NCBI RefSeq assembly: GCF_009664085.1
Contig: NZ_CP039268.1
Location: forward strand, 5,001 to 69,000
Length of the DNA: 64,000 nucleotides
Direction: 5' to 3'
From: Thermochromatium tepidum ATCC 43061
Lineage (GTDB): Bacteria > Pseudomonadota > Gammaproteobacteria > Chromatiales > Chromatiaceae
Below the pieces are notes generated by a model, which saw only the letters and a program-made list of their open reading frames with translations, made no database searches and was not told the origin of the DNA. Each line of letters begins with the position of its first letter. Within the stretch, counting starts at the first letter, position 1. Of this stretch, positions 1 through 11,269 are shown piece after piece. Made by a program: the position numbers and the translations under genes.

Positions 1-1198
<1,198 letters not shown>

Positions 1199-1274
1199 AT
1201 AACACCCAAGCCCGTTTCCCTTACAGACTCACCGTTTCGCGGATCAGCGACCCCCAACCGCTGATCCCACCCTT

Positions 1275-1393
1275 CCCCTGGCGGCCATAGAGACTTGGAA
1301 CCACCTGATCCCATCCCGAACTCAGACGTGAAACAAGCCTTCGCCGATCCTAGTCTGGGGCCTCCCCAGGCGAACCTAGGGCACCGCCAGGGA
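1275..1393 (+). rRNA. rrf: 5S ribosomal RNA
   Basis: The terminal helix is visible as cctggcgg near the 5' end pairing with ccgccagg near the 3' end. The conserved core cccgaactcag, the gtgaaac segment and the ggggcctcccc helix follow in the usual order. At about 119 nt it has normal 5S length. It lies some 75 bp downstream of the 23S gene, as expected for the end of an rRNA operon. The ends were set by pairing and could shift by one or two bases. Confidence 0.95.
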
Positions 1394-1410
1394 CCCCTTC
1401 CCATGCCACT

Positions 1411-1438
1411 CTGCCCCCAAAGGGGGCAGTGTTTTTTA
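1411..1438 (+). terminator. Rho-independent terminator of the rRNA operon
   Basis: A hairpin with arms ctgccccc and gggggcag around a two-base loop is followed by a T-rich run (gtgtttttta). It directly follows the 5S gene and precedes the convergent rnhB stop codon. Read from the other strand the stem is the same but the downstream tract is not U-rich, so it mainly serves the rRNA transcript. Confidence 0.9.
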
Positions 1439-1446
1439 TCCCATCA

Positions 1447-2025
1447 TTAACCACACCGATCAAAATTCACTAGCGGCGCGAAGCTGTATCGGTGCCAGCG
1501 ACAGGGACCAAGCCGGTCGATGGCCTCGAGATGCTCTCGGGTTGGATAGCCCTTGTGTTTGGCGAAGCCATAGCCAGGGCACTTGGCGTCCAGTTCGACC
1601 ATGAAGCGGTCGCGTGCGACCTTGGCCAGGATGGAGGCCGCACCGATGGCGGGCACCAAGCCGTCACCGCCGACGATGGCCTCGGCCGCGATGTCCAGCT
1701 CCGGGTAGCGATTGCCGTCAATCAGCACCTTGATCGGGCGGAGCCGGAGCGATTCGACCGCACGGCGCATGGCTAGCAGCGTGGCCTGCAGGATATTGAG
1801 TCGGTCGATCTCCTCGACACTGGCCCAGGCGATCGACCAGGCGAGTGCCTGTTCCCGGATCAGCGGCTCCAGGCGCTCGCGGCGTGCGGGACTGAGTTTC
1901 TTGGAGTCACCGATGCCGACGATCGGGCGCGCTGGATCGAGGATGACCGCCGCCGCGCACACTGGACCGGCGAGCGGGCCGCGCCCAGCTTCGTCGACGC
2001 CAGCGATCAAATCCATGCTGGTCAA
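1447..2025 (-). CDS. rnhB: Ribonuclease HII
   Basis: A 192-aa protein that cleaves the RNA strand of RNA-DNA hybrids and removes misincorporated ribonucleotides. The N-terminal [14 protein letters not shown] motif holds the first catalytic acidic residues (Asp-Glu), and GDSKKLSP and the conserved HKGYPT segment near the C-terminus are present. Length is typical. The listed start is TTG; an ATG three codons later at 2016 gives [13 protein letters not shown] and is at least as likely, since neither has a clear ribosome binding site. It is the last gene of the lpx cluster and faces the rRNA operon, so the dnaE-accA genes that follow rnhB in E. coli are absent here. Confidence 0.96.
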   Translation of the reverse strand: MTSMDLIAGVDEAGRGPLAGPVCAAAVILDPARPIVGIGDSKKLSPARRERLEPLIREQALAWSIAWASVEEIDRLNILQATLLAMRRAVESLRLRPIKVLIDGNRYPELDIAAEAIVGGDGLVPAIGAASILAKVARDRFMVELDAKCPGYGFAKHKGYPTREHLEAIDRLGPCRWHRYSFAPLVNFDRCG

Positions 2026-2076
2026 TGTTTTACTCGTTTCGTAGTAGTCAAAAATGCTGAATACGCTGATAACCGT

Positions 2077-3258
2077 TTACGCCTGAATGTCGAGTAGCTC
2101 TAAGACGGCCCGTGCCGCGTTCGCGGCGGCATCGCGCCGCAATTCACGATGGATGCGATCATATTCGGTCTGGATCTCGGTAACGCGCTCGGGATCGTCC
2201 AGATAGGCGAGCAGGGCGGGGGCCAGACGCTCGGGCCGACAGTCCCCTTGCAGGAACTCGGGTGCAAGTGCGCGTCCGGCGAGCAGATTGGCCATGGCGA
2301 TATAGGGCACCTTGACCAGCTTCAGCCACCTGACCAGATAATAGGTCAGAGGGTGTAGCCGATAGGCCACGACCATCGGGCGCTTGAGCAGCAGCGTCTC
2401 CAGCGTCGCGGTCCCCGAGGCGGTGAGTACGGCATCGGCGGCCGCGATGGCGTCGCGGCTGCGGCCATCGACCAGCGTGATCGGCAAGCCGGGGTCGAGT
2501 CGCTGCAATTCGGCCTCGAACAACGCCCGCAGCCGCGCATTGACCAGCGGCACGACGAAACGCAGCTCGGGCCGCGTCTGAAGACAGCGCCGCGCCGTAG
2601 CAATGAAGGGCGCCGCCAGCCGACGCATCTCGCCAGCGCGGCTCCCAGGCAGCAGGGCGATGACCGGCACATCCACCGAAAGTCCAAGCGCCGCACGCGC
2701 CTCGGCACGATCGACCTGGAGCGGAATCTCATCGGCCAGCGGATGACCGACATAGGTCGCCGGTACGCCATGCCGGCGCAGGAAGTCTTCCTCGAATGGA
2801 AAGATGCACAGCATCCGGTCGACTGCACGCCGGATCCACTTGACCCGCCCGGCGCGCCAGGCCCAAACGGTCGGACTGACCAGATGCACGGTCTTGATCC
2901 CGCGTTCGCGCAGCCGGCGCTCCAGCCCCAGATTGAAATCGGGCCCATCGACACCGATGAAGACCGCGGGCGGATGGGCGATGAAATGCTCCCGAAGCTG
3001 GCGGCGCAGACGCAGCAGTTCGGGCAGATGGGCCAGGACCTCGGTCAGGCCCATGACCGACAACCGCTCCATGTCGAACAGGGTCTCACAGCCGACCTCA
3101 CGCATCCGTGGACCGGCCACGCCAATGAAGCACACCTCTGGATACTGGGCGCGGATCGCCTGCGCCAAGGCCGCCCCGAGCAGGTCGCCCGAGGGTTCAT
3201 TGGCCACCAATCCAATGCAGATCGGGCGACCGGGGATGGCTGGATCGAGTGGGTGCAT
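2077..3258 (-). CDS. lpxB: Lipid-A-disaccharide synthase
   Basis: A 393-aa glycosyltransferase (GT19 family) that joins 2,3-diacylglucosamine-1-phosphate to UDP-2,3-diacylglucosamine to make the lipid A disaccharide at the inner face of the cytoplasmic membrane. The sequence shows the family N-terminus around GLVANEPSGDLLGAAL, VFIGVDGPDFN, the YVGHPLADE motif and LPGSRAGEM. The ATG lies 5 bp after the lpxA stop, so the two are surely co-transcribed. Length equals that of known LpxB proteins (about 380-390 aa). Confidence 0.97.
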   Translation of the reverse strand: MHPLDPAIPGRPICIGLVANEPSGDLLGAALAQAIRAQYPEVCFIGVAGPRMREVGCETLFDMERLSVMGLTEVLAHLPELLRLRRQLREHFIAHPPAVFIGVDGPDFNLGLERRLRERGIKTVHLVSPTVWAWRAGRVKWIRRAVDRMLCIFPFEEDFLRRHGVPATYVGHPLADEIPLQVDRAEARAALGLSVDVPVIALLPGSRAGEMRRLAAPFIATARRCLQTRPELRFVVPLVNARLRALFEAELQRLDPGLPITLVDGRSRDAIAAADAVLTASGTATLETLLLKRPMVVAYRLHPLTYYLVRWLKLVKVPYIAMANLLAGRALAPEFLQGDCRPERLAPALLAYLDDPERVTEIQTEYDRIHRELRRDAAANAARAVLELLDIQA

Positions 3259-3263
3259 CGCCG

Positions 3264-4058
3264 TCAGCGCACCAACCCGCGTCCGGTCGTGCCGATGAAC
3301 TCCACCAAGGGTTGGAGTTCGGGTACCGAAGCGGCCAGGGCGGCGATCCGGGCGCGCGCCTCGTCGAGCTTGAGATCGGCCAGATAGAGCAGGCGATAGG
3401 CGCGCCGGATGATCCGAATCACCTCAGGCGAAAAGCCGCGCCGCTTCAAACCCTCGGTGTTGATCCCATGCGGTGCGGCGGGGTGCCCGGCGACCACCAC
3501 ATAGGGTGGCACGTCGCGTGTCAGCACCGAGCCCATGGCACAGAAGGCGTGCGCACCGATGCGGCAGAATTGATGCACGATGGTAAAACCGCCGAGGATG
3601 GCCCAGTCCTGGATCTCGACATGCCCGCCCAGTGAGGCGGCATTGGCCAGGATCACCTGGTTCCCGATGCGACAGTCGTGGGCGACATGGGTATAGGCCA
3701 TGAATAGGTTGTCGTCGCCGATCCGGGTAACGCCCTGGTCTTGGACTGTGCCGCGATGCAGGGTCGCGAACTCGCGCACCTGATTGCGATCGCCCATCTC
3801 CAGCCGGGTCAGCTCACCGCCGTATTTCTTGTCCTGTGGGTCCTCACCGACCGAGGCAAACTGAAAGATGCGATTGTCGCGCCCGATCCGGGTCGGGCCG
3901 CGCAGCACGGCATGGGGTCCGATCCAGGTGCCAGCGCCGATCTCGACCCCGGCCCCGATGATGGCAAAGGGGCCAACCTCGACCGAGGAATCGAGCTCAG
4001 CAGACGGATCGACCACGGCAGTAGGGTGGATCAAGCTTCGAAGTCCCGTGCCGTGCAC
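3264..4058 (-). CDS. lpxA: UDP-N-acetylglucosamine O-acyltransferase
   Basis: This is the first lipid A enzyme: it transfers a 3-hydroxyacyl chain from ACP to UDP-GlcNAc. The protein is a left-handed beta-helix of hexapeptide repeats ([19 protein letters not shown] and similar). The catalytic His lies in the YTHVAHDC segment, and a C-terminal alpha-helical domain is present. The listed start is a GTG overlapping fabZ by 28 bp. A TTG at 4034, overlapping the fabZ TGA, would give a protein beginning [14 protein letters not shown], which matches the usual LpxA N-terminus better and gives 256 aa. Either is possible; experimental N-terminal data would decide. Confidence 0.96.
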   Translation of the reverse strand: MHGTGLRSLIHPTAVVDPSAELDSSVEVGPFAIIGAGVEIGAGTWIGPHAVLRGPTRIGRDNRIFQFASVGEDPQDKKYGGELTRLEMGDRNQVREFATLHRGTVQDQGVTRIGDDNLFMAYTHVAHDCRIGNQVILANAASLGGHVEIQDWAILGGFTIVHQFCRIGAHAFCAMGSVLTRDVPPYVVVAGHPAAPHGINTEGLKRRGFSPEVIRIIRRAYRLLYLADLKLDEARARIAALAASVPELQPLVEFIGTTGRGLVR

Positions 4059-4543
4059 ATGATCTCGGCGCTCGCGACCAGCTTGTCGTCGACGCGCGCC
4101 TCGCCGTCGAACTTCCAGATCCCACGGCGCACTGGGCCTAACCGCACATCCAGGATGAGCTGATCGCCCGGTTCAACCGGACGCTTGAAGCGTGCCTGGT
4201 CGATACCGACGAAGTAATAGAGCGACCTTTCACCGATCAGGTCCGGACGCGAGGCCATGGCTAAGAGTCCGGTCGCCTGAGCCAGGGCCTCAACGATCAG
4301 CACACCGGGCATGACTGGGCGCACCGGGAAGTGGCCCATGAAAAAGGGTTCGTTGAAGGTGACATTCTTGAGTGCGATCAGATAATCATTAACCCTGTAG
4401 TCGATGACCCGATCGACCAGAAGAAAGGGATAGCGGTGTGGCAGAAGGCTTAGCACCTTATGAATATCCATCGTGGTCACGACGTCCTCCGAACGACCCG
4501 CGCACTGATCGGAAGTCTGTGGATTCGGATCTGATCCATCCAT
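4031..4543 (-). CDS. fabZ: 3-hydroxyacyl-[ACP] dehydratase FabZ
   Basis: A hot-dog-fold dehydratase of fatty acid synthesis. The signature [14 protein letters not shown], the catalytic His in [13 protein letters not shown] and the acidic partner in IVEALAQ are present. At 170 aa it is about 20 residues longer than typical FabZ because of the N-terminal stretch [14 protein letters not shown]. The start at 4543 is backed by a perfect AGGAGG seven bases upstream and by a TAATG overlap with the lpxD stop. An internal ATG at 4471 ([14 protein letters not shown]) is the conventional start and also has a GGAGGA upstream, though more distant. Confidence 0.96.
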   Translation of the reverse strand: MDGSDPNPQTSDQCAGRSEDVVTTMDIHKVLSLLPHRYPFLLVDRVIDYRVNDYLIALKNVTFNEPFFMGHFPVRPVMPGVLIVEALAQATGLLAMASRPDLIGERSLYYFVGIDQARFKRPVEPGDQLILDVRLGPVRRGIWKFDGEARVDDKLVASAEIMCTARDFEA

Positions 4544-5622
4544 TAGGATGCCTCCTGCTCGCGTATTGCGTTCATATTGGTAATAAGGGTTTCAAGTTGC
4601 TTGACTCGGCGCGCTAGATCATCCAGGTGTCTGAAACGCACCACATTACGTCGCCAATCCGTGTTTGGCATGGCTGGTATCCCGCTGCTATAGACACCAG
4701 GGTCTTTGAACGACCGGGTGACCATGGCCATGCCGGTGAAGTGAACGTTGTCGCCGATCTCTAGATGTCCAGCCACGCCGACTGCTCCAGCGATGGTGCA
4801 GTGACGGCCGATGCGGGTCGAGCCGGAGATGCCGGTGTTGGCTGCCATAGCGGTGTGGTCGCCAATGACGACGTTGTGTCCGATCTGGATGTGGTTGTCG
4901 AGTTTGACCCCGTGGCCGATGACCGTATCGCCGATGGTGCCGCGGTCGACCGAGGTATTGGCGCCGACCTCGACATCGTCGCCGAGTACAGCACGCCCGA
5001 TCTGGGGGATACGTACCCAGCGTTCGCCATCTTTCGCGAAGCCGAAACCCTCACGCCCGATCACCGCCCCTGGATGAATCAGGGCGCGCGCCCCGACCCG
5101 GGTCCCTGAACAGAGTGTCACGCGCGCCGTAAGGCGGCTATCGGCACCGACCTCGACCCCTTCGCCCAGGATACAGCCGGGGCCAACGAAGACACGTGGA
5201 CCGATCACCACGCCGGCCTCCAGGACTGTCAGCGGCCCGATCCAAGCGGTCGGATCGACCGAAGCGGTCGGGTCGACCACGGCGGAGGGATGGATACCGC
5301 CGATGACCTCCGGCTCCGGATGCAGCAGACGCGCCGCGCGCGCGAAGGTCAGATAAGGGTTCTCGCTGAGCAGCACAGGCACTCGGGCATCGGCCGCGTC
5401 GGACTCCTTGAGGATCACGGCCGAGGCATGTGTCCCGGCCAGATGGACACGATAGGCCGGGTCACCAAGAAAGCTCAGGCTACCGGGTCCGGCGTTGTCG
5501 AGTGGGGCGATATGATCGACCATGACCCCGCCGTCGCCACGCAGGGGCACAGCGAGCCGCGCGGCGAGTTCACCGAGAGAGATCTGCATGGGTTGGGTCT
5601 CCAAAACCGGAGGAAACGGCAC
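4543..5622 (-). CDS. lpxD: UDP-3-O-acylglucosamine N-acyltransferase
   Basis: The third lipid A enzyme, which adds the N-linked 3-hydroxyacyl chain. It has an N-terminal uridine-binding domain (about residues 12-110), then a beta-helix of hexapeptide repeats ([20 protein letters not shown]), the catalytic [11 protein letters not shown] segment and a C-terminal helix that ends in a short coiled coil. The first 11 residues are probably not translated: an internal ATG at 5589 gives [16 protein letters not shown], the usual N-terminus, and 348 aa. It lies between skp and fabZ as in most gammaproteobacteria. Confidence 0.96.
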   Translation of the reverse strand: MPFPPVLETQPMQISLGELAARLAVPLRGDGGVMVDHIAPLDNAGPGSLSFLGDPAYRVHLAGTHASAVILKESDAADARVPVLLSENPYLTFARAARLLHPEPEVIGGIHPSAVVDPTASVDPTAWIGPLTVLEAGVVIGPRVFVGPGCILGEGVEVGADSRLTARVTLCSGTRVGARALIHPGAVIGREGFGFAKDGERWVRIPQIGRAVLGDDVEVGANTSVDRGTIGDTVIGHGVKLDNHIQIGHNVVIGDHTAMAANTGISGSTRIGRHCTIAGAVGVAGHLEIGDNVHFTGMAMVTRSFKDPGVYSSGIPAMPNTDWRRNVVRFRHLDDLARRVKQLETLITNMNAIREQEAS

Positions 5623-5631
5623 CGACGGTAT

Positions 5632-6189
5632 CTAGCGCGGAGCCGAGGTGTCGGCACGCGGCCCGGAGTTCTTCTCGAACTCCTGCTTGAGCCGCTCAAT
5701 CACTAGATCTGAGATGTCGATCCGAGGATTGGAATAGACCAGACCTTCGCTCAGGATCAGGTCGATCTTTTGTTCCTTGGCCAGCTCGACAACGACTTCT
5801 TGGACCTGGCGGCTGAGTTTGGTTCGCAGCTCGTTCTGGCGCAACGCGAAATAGTCCTGAAACTCATCGCGCGCATATTTGACCTTGCGCGTGCGACTGC
5901 GGATGTCATTCTGGAGTCGCTGGATCTCACTCTCGCTCATCAGTGGTCCGTCGCGTTCGAGCTGGCGTTGCAGGGCCGCGATTTGTTCCTGCTGTTCGCG
6001 CAGATCGCGCTCGCGCTCCTCGATCTCGCGCTGGAGCGCATCGCGCGCGGCCTCGTATTGGGGCGACTGCTCCACGACACGATTGGGATCGACTACGGCG
6101 ATGCGATAGTCTGAGTCGGCAGACAGCACAGGTTGGGTCGCGACACCAAGGAGTGTGGTCGCCATGAACGTCCGGGTTAGTGTCTTCAC
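5632..6189 (-). CDS. skp: Periplasmic chaperone Skp/OmpH
   Basis: A 185-aa exported chaperone that holds unfolded outer-membrane proteins for delivery to BamA. After a signal peptide (MKTLTRTFMATTLLG to about VLSA) comes YRIAVVDPNRVV, then a long highly charged coiled coil (EREIEERERDLREQQEQ), as in Skp tentacles. I chose the GTG at 6189 because GGAGGT stands six bases before it; an in-frame ATG at 6201 lacks a ribosome binding site. It is the gene immediately downstream of bamA, the classical order. The short C-terminal tail is rich in small residues. Confidence 0.92.
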   Translation of the reverse strand: MKTLTRTFMATTLLGVATQPVLSADSDYRIAVVDPNRVVEQSPQYEAARDALQREIEERERDLREQQEQIAALQRQLERDGPLMSESEIQRLQNDIRSRTRKVKYARDEFQDYFALRQNELRTKLSRQVQEVVVELAKEQKIDLILSEGLVYSNPRIDISDLVIERLKQEFEKNSGPRADTSAPR

Positions 6190-6204
6190 GGACACCTCCA
6201 TGGG

Positions 6205-8535
6205 CTAGAAGATCTGGCCGAATCCGAACTGGAAGACCTGGGTCTTGTCGCCGTCCTTCTCATTGAGCGGAATGGCGAAGCTAATCGACAGCGCCCCGAC
6301 CGGCGAGAGCCAGGTCAGTGAGATGCCGGTCGAGTAGCGCAGGTCACCGAGGTCGAAGCCACTGTAGGTCAGCAGATTCGAGTCATAGGTGGACCAGACG
6401 TTGCCGAGGTCCAGGAAGGCGCCCAGACGCAGGGATTTCTCGAATTTCCCGCCGACCGGGGCCGGGGCAAAGAACTCGATACTACCAGTGAGCTTGAGGT
6501 TTCCGCCCACGGGGTCGTCGCTGCCGACCTCGCGCGGACCGAGCGTGTTGGCCTTCCAGCCACGTACCGAGCGCGGACCACCGGCATAGAAGTTCTCGAA
6601 GAAGGGCAGGTAGTTGGTCTCACCATAGCTGTCGCCATAGCCCAGATTGGTACTCAGCGCGACGATATAGCGCGAGGTCAGGGGGATGTAGAGCTGCTCA
6701 TCGTAGCGGATCCGATAATAGTTGAGATCGCTTCCGGGGACCGTCACCTCAGCCTGGAGACTGCGCAAAGAGCCGCGGGTTGGAAAAATGGCCTTGTCGC
6801 GTGTATCGCGTGTATAGCTGGCGATGAGCGAGAAGTCGTTGAAGGTATTGCCGTTGTCGGCAGCGAACGCCTGGGCGATCTCGGACTCGCCAGCGGTGAA
6901 ATCGGTGTATTGATAGTTAAACCCCAGCCCGGCACGGCTGTTGTCCGTGATGGGCAGACCGAAGTTCACCCCGGCGACCCCGACGTCGGTGGAGTAATCG
7001 GCACCGACCAGCTCGTCGTAGTCGGTCTCGCGATAGGAGAGGTTGAAACCACGGCTGATGCCATCGACCGTGTAATAGGGATTGGTGTAACCAAACTGAT
7101 AGAGGGTGGTCGAACTGCTGTTGTTGAAGGCAACCACCACGCGCTTGCCGGTTCCGAGGAAATTGTTCTGAGTCACGCTGGCATTGAGCAGGATGCCGTC
7201 GGACTGCGAGAAACCGATACCGGCGGCCAGATTGCCGGCGGGTTTTTCTTTGACCTTGACCTTAACGTCGACCTGATCGGAGGACCCAGCAACGGCCGGC
7301 GTCTCGATCGCGACCTCTTCGAAGTAGCCCAGACGCTGCAAGCGTTCGCGCGACTTGCGTACCAGATCGGCTGAGAACCAGGCGGTCTCGAGCTGGCGCA
7401 TCTCGCGGCGCAGCACCTCGTCGCGGGTGCGGGTGTTACCCTGCATCTCGACCCGGCGCACATAGACGCGCTTGCCGGCATCGACGAAGAAGGTGACGGC
7501 GACCTCGTGTTTCTCTTCGTCGATCTCGGGGATGGTGTTGACATTGGCGAAGGCATAGCCCTCGTCACCGAGCAGGTTGGAGATGCGCTCGGCGCTCTCG
7601 GTGACGAGCTTGCGCGAGAAGAACTCGCCTCGCTTGAGATGGATCAGTGGAAAGAGCCGTTCGGCCGGCAACGCGGGTGCGCCAGCGAGCTTGATGTCGC
7701 TGATCCGGAACGGCTGGCCTTCATCGATGGTGACTGTGATATAGATGTCCTTCTTGTCGGCGCTGATCGAGACCTGGGTCGACTTGACTTCGAACTTGAT
7801 GTAGCCGCGGTCGAGATAGAAGGAACGCAACGACTCCAAATCAGCGGCGAGCTTCTGCTTGGAGTATTGGTCGTTCTTGGTATAAAAGGAATTCCAACGT
7901 GTCGGTCCCAGATCAAACTGCTTGCGCAATTCCTCGACCGGGAAGGACTTGTTACCGATGATGTTGATCTGTCTGATGCGCGCCGTCAGCCCCTCGATGA
8001 TCTCGATATTGACTGCGACCCGGTTACGTTCCAGCGGCGAGACGGTCGACTGCACCACCACGCCGTACTTGCCGCGTGCGTAGTACTGCCGCTCCAGTTC
8101 CTGTTCAATGCGGTCCAGCACCGAGCGGTTGAAGACACGGCCTTTTTTGAGTCCGATGTCGGCCAGTGCGGTCTCGAGCGCCTTGGTCTCGATGTCCTTG
8201 TTGCCGCTGATCTTGATCTCGGCGATGGCCGGTCGTTCCCGGACCTGGATGACCAGCACATTGCCGTCGCGCTCAACCCGCACGTCATCAAAGAATCCAG
8301 TCTGATAGAGTGCCCGGATGATGCCGCCCGTCACGTCGTCACCGACGGTGTCGCCGACCTGGATCGGCAGATAGTTGAAGACTGTGCCCGGGGCGATGCG
8401 GCGCAGGCCCTCGACCCGGATGTCGGTGACCTGGAAGACCTCCGCGATGGCCGTGCCAGGCGCGCCAGCGGCAAGGGCGCAGAGCAGGAGCGCTCGCCAG
8501 GCGCCATGGCGGAATGACTGAGTTTTAGCGCGCAA
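6205..8535 (-). CDS. bamA: Outer membrane protein assembly factor BamA
   Basis: The central beta-barrel insertase (Omp85) of the outer membrane, 776 aa from the chosen start. A signal peptide ending AGAPGTAIA is followed by five POTRA domains (about 25-420; VFQVTDIRVEGLRRI begins the first) and a 16-strand barrel. The barrel contains the diagnostic GGPRSVRGWKANTLGPRE loop-6 motif (VRGW) and ends in Phe (FQFGFGQIF). The start is a TTG with AGGGGA seven bases upstream. The longer in-frame ORF, running to 8652, would overlap rseP and put 39 residues before the signal peptide. Confidence 0.96.
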   Translation of the reverse strand: MRAKTQSFRHGAWRALLLCALAAGAPGTAIAEVFQVTDIRVEGLRRIAPGTVFNYLPIQVGDTVGDDVTGGIIRALYQTGFFDDVRVERDGNVLVIQVRERPAIAEIKISGNKDIETKALETALADIGLKKGRVFNRSVLDRIEQELERQYYARGKYGVVVQSTVSPLERNRVAVNIEIIEGLTARIRQINIIGNKSFPVEELRKQFDLGPTRWNSFYTKNDQYSKQKLAADLESLRSFYLDRGYIKFEVKSTQVSISADKKDIYITVTIDEGQPFRISDIKLAGAPALPAERLFPLIHLKRGEFFSRKLVTESAERISNLLGDEGYAFANVNTIPEIDEEKHEVAVTFFVDAGKRVYVRRVEMQGNTRTRDEVLRREMRQLETAWFSADLVRKSRERLQRLGYFEEVAIETPAVAGSSDQVDVKVKVKEKPAGNLAAGIGFSQSDGILLNASVTQNNFLGTGKRVVVAFNNSSSTTLYQFGYTNPYYTVDGISRGFNLSYRETDYDELVGADYSTDVGVAGVNFGLPITDNSRAGLGFNYQYTDFTAGESEIAQAFAADNGNTFNDFSLIASYTRDTRDKAIFPTRGSLRSLQAEVTVPGSDLNYYRIRYDEQLYIPLTSRYIVALSTNLGYGDSYGETNYLPFFENFYAGGPRSVRGWKANTLGPREVGSDDPVGGNLKLTGSIEFFAPAPVGGKFEKSLRLGAFLDLGNVWSTYDSNLLTYSGFDLGDLRYSTGISLTWLSPVGALSISFAIPLNEKDGDKTQVFQFGFGQIF

Positions 8536-8614
8536 GACGGTTTCCCCTGAATTGAAGCCGGATGTGCCGGGCGGCCGGCATCCAAGGCGCGCTAGTATAA
8601 GGGATGGGCTCGGA

Positions 8615-9985
8615 TTAGCCCAATAGTCGCGACAGGTCAACGTAGAAGGCAAGGGTCATGAGCACGGCCAACAACACAAAGCCAACCTTCTGGCCCTGGA
8701 TCATGGCCTCCTCGGAGAGCGGGCGGCCCTTGATCCATTCGATGAGATTGAACATCAGGTGTCCACCATCGAGCACCGGGATCGGCAGCAGGTTGAGGAT
8801 GCCCAGACTGATGCTGACGACGGCCAGGAACTTGACGAAGGCGTTCAGACCCTGGCTGGCAGTGCGTCCGGCGTTCTCGGCGATACTGATCGGGCCGCTC
8901 AGGTTGTGGATCGAGGCCTCGCCGATCAGCATCCGGCCCATGACGCGCAGCATCAGGGCGCTCATCTCGTAGGTCTTACCGAATGCCAGCCCCAGGGCCT
9001 CGATCGGGCCGTGACTGACGCGCACCAGATAGTCTTCCATGAGATCCGCGCGCGCCTCGACCCCGGCACCGATGCGTCCAACCCTGCGTCCATCGGCGTC
9101 GAGAGCGCGTGGGATGAGTCTGATCTGCCGGAGCCCAACGTCCGGGCGCTCGACATCAAGGATGATCGGTATCTCGGGGCGTTCGCGCACCAGCTCCACC
9201 AGCTCGCGCCAGGAGCCGATCGGCCGGCCATCGGCAGCAATCACCCGATCGCCGATCTGTAGGCCGGCCTGTTCGGCGGGCTCGCCGGGCAGGATCTCGC
9301 CGATCACGGCCGGGAGGCTCGGGCGGTCTGGTGTGACGCCGAGGCGTGCCAACAGATCCGGCTCCTCGCTCAGACCGGCGACGGATTCGCGCGGGATCAG
9401 CCGATCACGGACCTGACCGGTGTCGTCGCGCACCTGGACGATCAGGTCGTTTCCATCCATGGCGGCGACCGTCAGGGCAAGCAGGGCGTTCTCCCAACTC
9501 TGGATCGGACGCTCGCCCACGGCCAGCAGTTCATCGCCGGGCCGAAACCCAGCCTCGGCGGCGACCGATGCGGGCTCCACAGTGCCGATGATGGGCCTAA
9601 GTTCGGTGTCGCCGACCATGAAGATCGCCCAGTAGGCGAGCACAGCAAACAATAGGTTGAACAGCGGACCTGCGACCACGATCGCCGAGCGTTTCCACAG
9701 CGCCTGGCGGTTGAAGGCGCGATCGAGTTCGGACTCAGGGATCGGCGCTTCGGCCTCGTGCTCGTCGAGCATCTTGACATAGCCGCCGAGCGGGATGGCG
9801 GCCAGGACGTATTCGGTGCGGTCGGCCCCGAGGCGCCAGGCGAGGAGCGGCCGTCCGAAGCCGATGGAAAAACGCAGCACCTTGACACCGAGCCGTTTGG
9901 CCGCCCAGAAGTGACCGTACTCATGCACGGTGATCAGGATTGCCAGGGCAACCAGAAAGGAGGCGAGGCTGAAGGGGATGTCCAT
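8615..9985 (-). CDS. rseP: RIP metalloprotease RseP
   Basis: A site-2 zinc metalloprotease of the inner membrane (456 aa) that in relatives cleaves the anti-sigma factor RseA within the membrane during the envelope stress response. The zinc motif HEYGH is in the first transmembrane helix (ILITVHEYGHFWAAKRLG). Two PDZ domains follow in the periplasmic part (GTVEPASVAAEAGFRPGDE and IGEILPGEPAEQAGLQIGD). The C-terminal helix bears NLLPIPVLDGGH, with the third zinc ligand Asp. It lies between dxr and bamA, the conserved order. Confidence 0.97.
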   Translation of the reverse strand: MDIPFSLASFLVALAILITVHEYGHFWAAKRLGVKVLRFSIGFGRPLLAWRLGADRTEYVLAAIPLGGYVKMLDEHEAEAPIPESELDRAFNRQALWKRSAIVVAGPLFNLLFAVLAYWAIFMVGDTELRPIIGTVEPASVAAEAGFRPGDELLAVGERPIQSWENALLALTVAAMDGNDLIVQVRDDTGQVRDRLIPRESVAGLSEEPDLLARLGVTPDRPSLPAVIGEILPGEPAEQAGLQIGDRVIAADGRPIGSWRELVELVRERPEIPIILDVERPDVGLRQIRLIPRALDADGRRVGRIGAGVEARADLMEDYLVRVSHGPIEALGLAFGKTYEMSALMLRVMGRMLIGEASIHNLSGPISIAENAGRTASQGLNAFVKFLAVVSISLGILNLLPIPVLDGGHLMFNLIEWIKGRPLSEEAMIQGQKVGFVLLAVLMTLAFYVDLSRLLG

Positions 9986-10068
9986 GGGTCGAGCAAAACC
10001 TTGGATGCGCTGAACACTGGGTCTGGTATTTCAAGATGGGGACGCGCTAAGACCTCAGCAACCTGGGG

Positions 10069-11256
10069 TTAGCCGAGACGCGCCTCGATCAAATGTTCGG
10101 CCTGCTCGCGCGCGCGCCGATCGACCTCGAGCAGGAATTCAAGCCCCTGTCCCTCGACCGACTCGCACGGTAGTGCCTCTAGCGTCCCCTCGACCACGGC
10201 GGCGATGTCTAGGAAGTCGATGCGCCGATCGAGGAAGGCCGCGACCGCGATCTCATTGGCCGCGTTGAGCACGACTGGCGCCGTACCGCCGACCCGTGCC
10301 GACTCGAAGGCCAGGCGCAGACAGGGGAAGCGCGCGAAGTCCGGCGCCTGGAAATCCAGACGGGCCACGGCAAACAGATCAAGCGGCATCACACCCGAAT
10401 CGATCCGCTCGGGCCAGCCCATCGCATGCGCGATCGGAGTGCGCATGTCGGGGTTGCCGAGCTGCGCCAGGACCGAGCCGTCCTCGTACTGGACCAGCGA
10501 GTGGATGACGCTCTGCGGATGCACCACGACCTGGATGTGGTCCGGATCCGTGCCGAACAGCCAGCAGGCCTCGATCACTTCGAGCCCCTTGTTCATCATG
10601 GTCGCCGAGTCGACCGAGATCTTGCGCCCCATGTCCCAGGTCGGATGGGCGCAGGCTTGCTCAGGGGTGACTGAAGACAGACGCTCCAGTGGCCAGTCGC
10701 GGAAGGGGCCGCCTGAGGCGGTCAGCAGGATGCGCCTCACCCCGACCCGCTCCAGACCGACGCTGAAGTTGGGCGGCAGACACTGGAAGATGGCATTGTG
10801 CTCGCTGTCGATCGGGAGCAGTTCGGCGCCGCTGTCGGCCACCGCCTGCATCAAGAGCGCCCCGGCGACGACCAGTGACTCCTTGTTGGCGAGCAACACG
10901 CGCTTGCCGGCGCGCGCGGCAGCCAGGGTCGGGCGCAGACCCGCCGCCCCGACGATCGCCGCCATGACATAGCCCACCTCGGGCAGGGCCGAGACCTGTT
11001 CGAGCCCCGCAATGCCGCTGAGGATCTCGGGGCGCCCGGGCAGGTCGGCCAGCAGTGATTCGAGACGCCGTGCGGCCTTGGGATCGACCAACACGGCGTA
11101 TTTGGGCCGATGGCGGCGACACTGTTCGGCCAGACGTTCGGCGTCGGTGTTGGCGGTGAGGGCCACCGCGTAGAAACGATCCGGATGACGCGCCAGCACG
11201 TCCAGGGTGCTGACGCCGATGGAACCCGTGGCTCCAAGTACGGTTACGCCAATCAC
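10069..11256 (-). CDS. dxr: 1-deoxy-D-xylulose 5-phosphate reductoisomerase
   Basis: This enzyme commits DXP to isoprenoids through the MEP pathway using NADPH, and supplies carotenoid, bacteriochlorophyll and quinone side chains as well as undecaprenol. The Rossmann motif [15 protein letters not shown] is at the N-terminus, and the metal and substrate motifs [26 protein letters not shown] and [13 protein letters not shown] follow. At 395 aa it has usual length. The start is a GTG with GGAG eight bases upstream. It sits between cdsA and rseP, an order like that of Pseudomonas rather than E. coli. Confidence 0.97.
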   Translation of the reverse strand: MIGVTVLGATGSIGVSTLDVLARHPDRFYAVALTANTDAERLAEQCRRHRPKYAVLVDPKAARRLESLLADLPGRPEILSGIAGLEQVSALPEVGYVMAAIVGAAGLRPTLAAARAGKRVLLANKESLVVAGALLMQAVADSGAELLPIDSEHNAIFQCLPPNFSVGLERVGVRRILLTASGGPFRDWPLERLSSVTPEQACAHPTWDMGRKISVDSATMMNKGLEVIEACWLFGTDPDHIQVVVHPQSVIHSLVQYEDGSVLAQLGNPDMRTPIAHAMGWPERIDSGVMPLDLFAVARLDFQAPDFARFPCLRLAFESARVGGTAPVVLNAANEIAVAAFLDRRIDFLDIAAVVEGTLEALPCESVEGQGLEFLLEVDRRAREQAEHLIEARLG

Positions 11257-11269
11257 AGTGCTACTCCAG

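Noticed and set aside
7507-8517. 336-codon plus-strand frame opposite bamA
   Set aside because: It mirrors the bamA codon pattern in GC-rich DNA and has no recognisable family or ribosome binding site.
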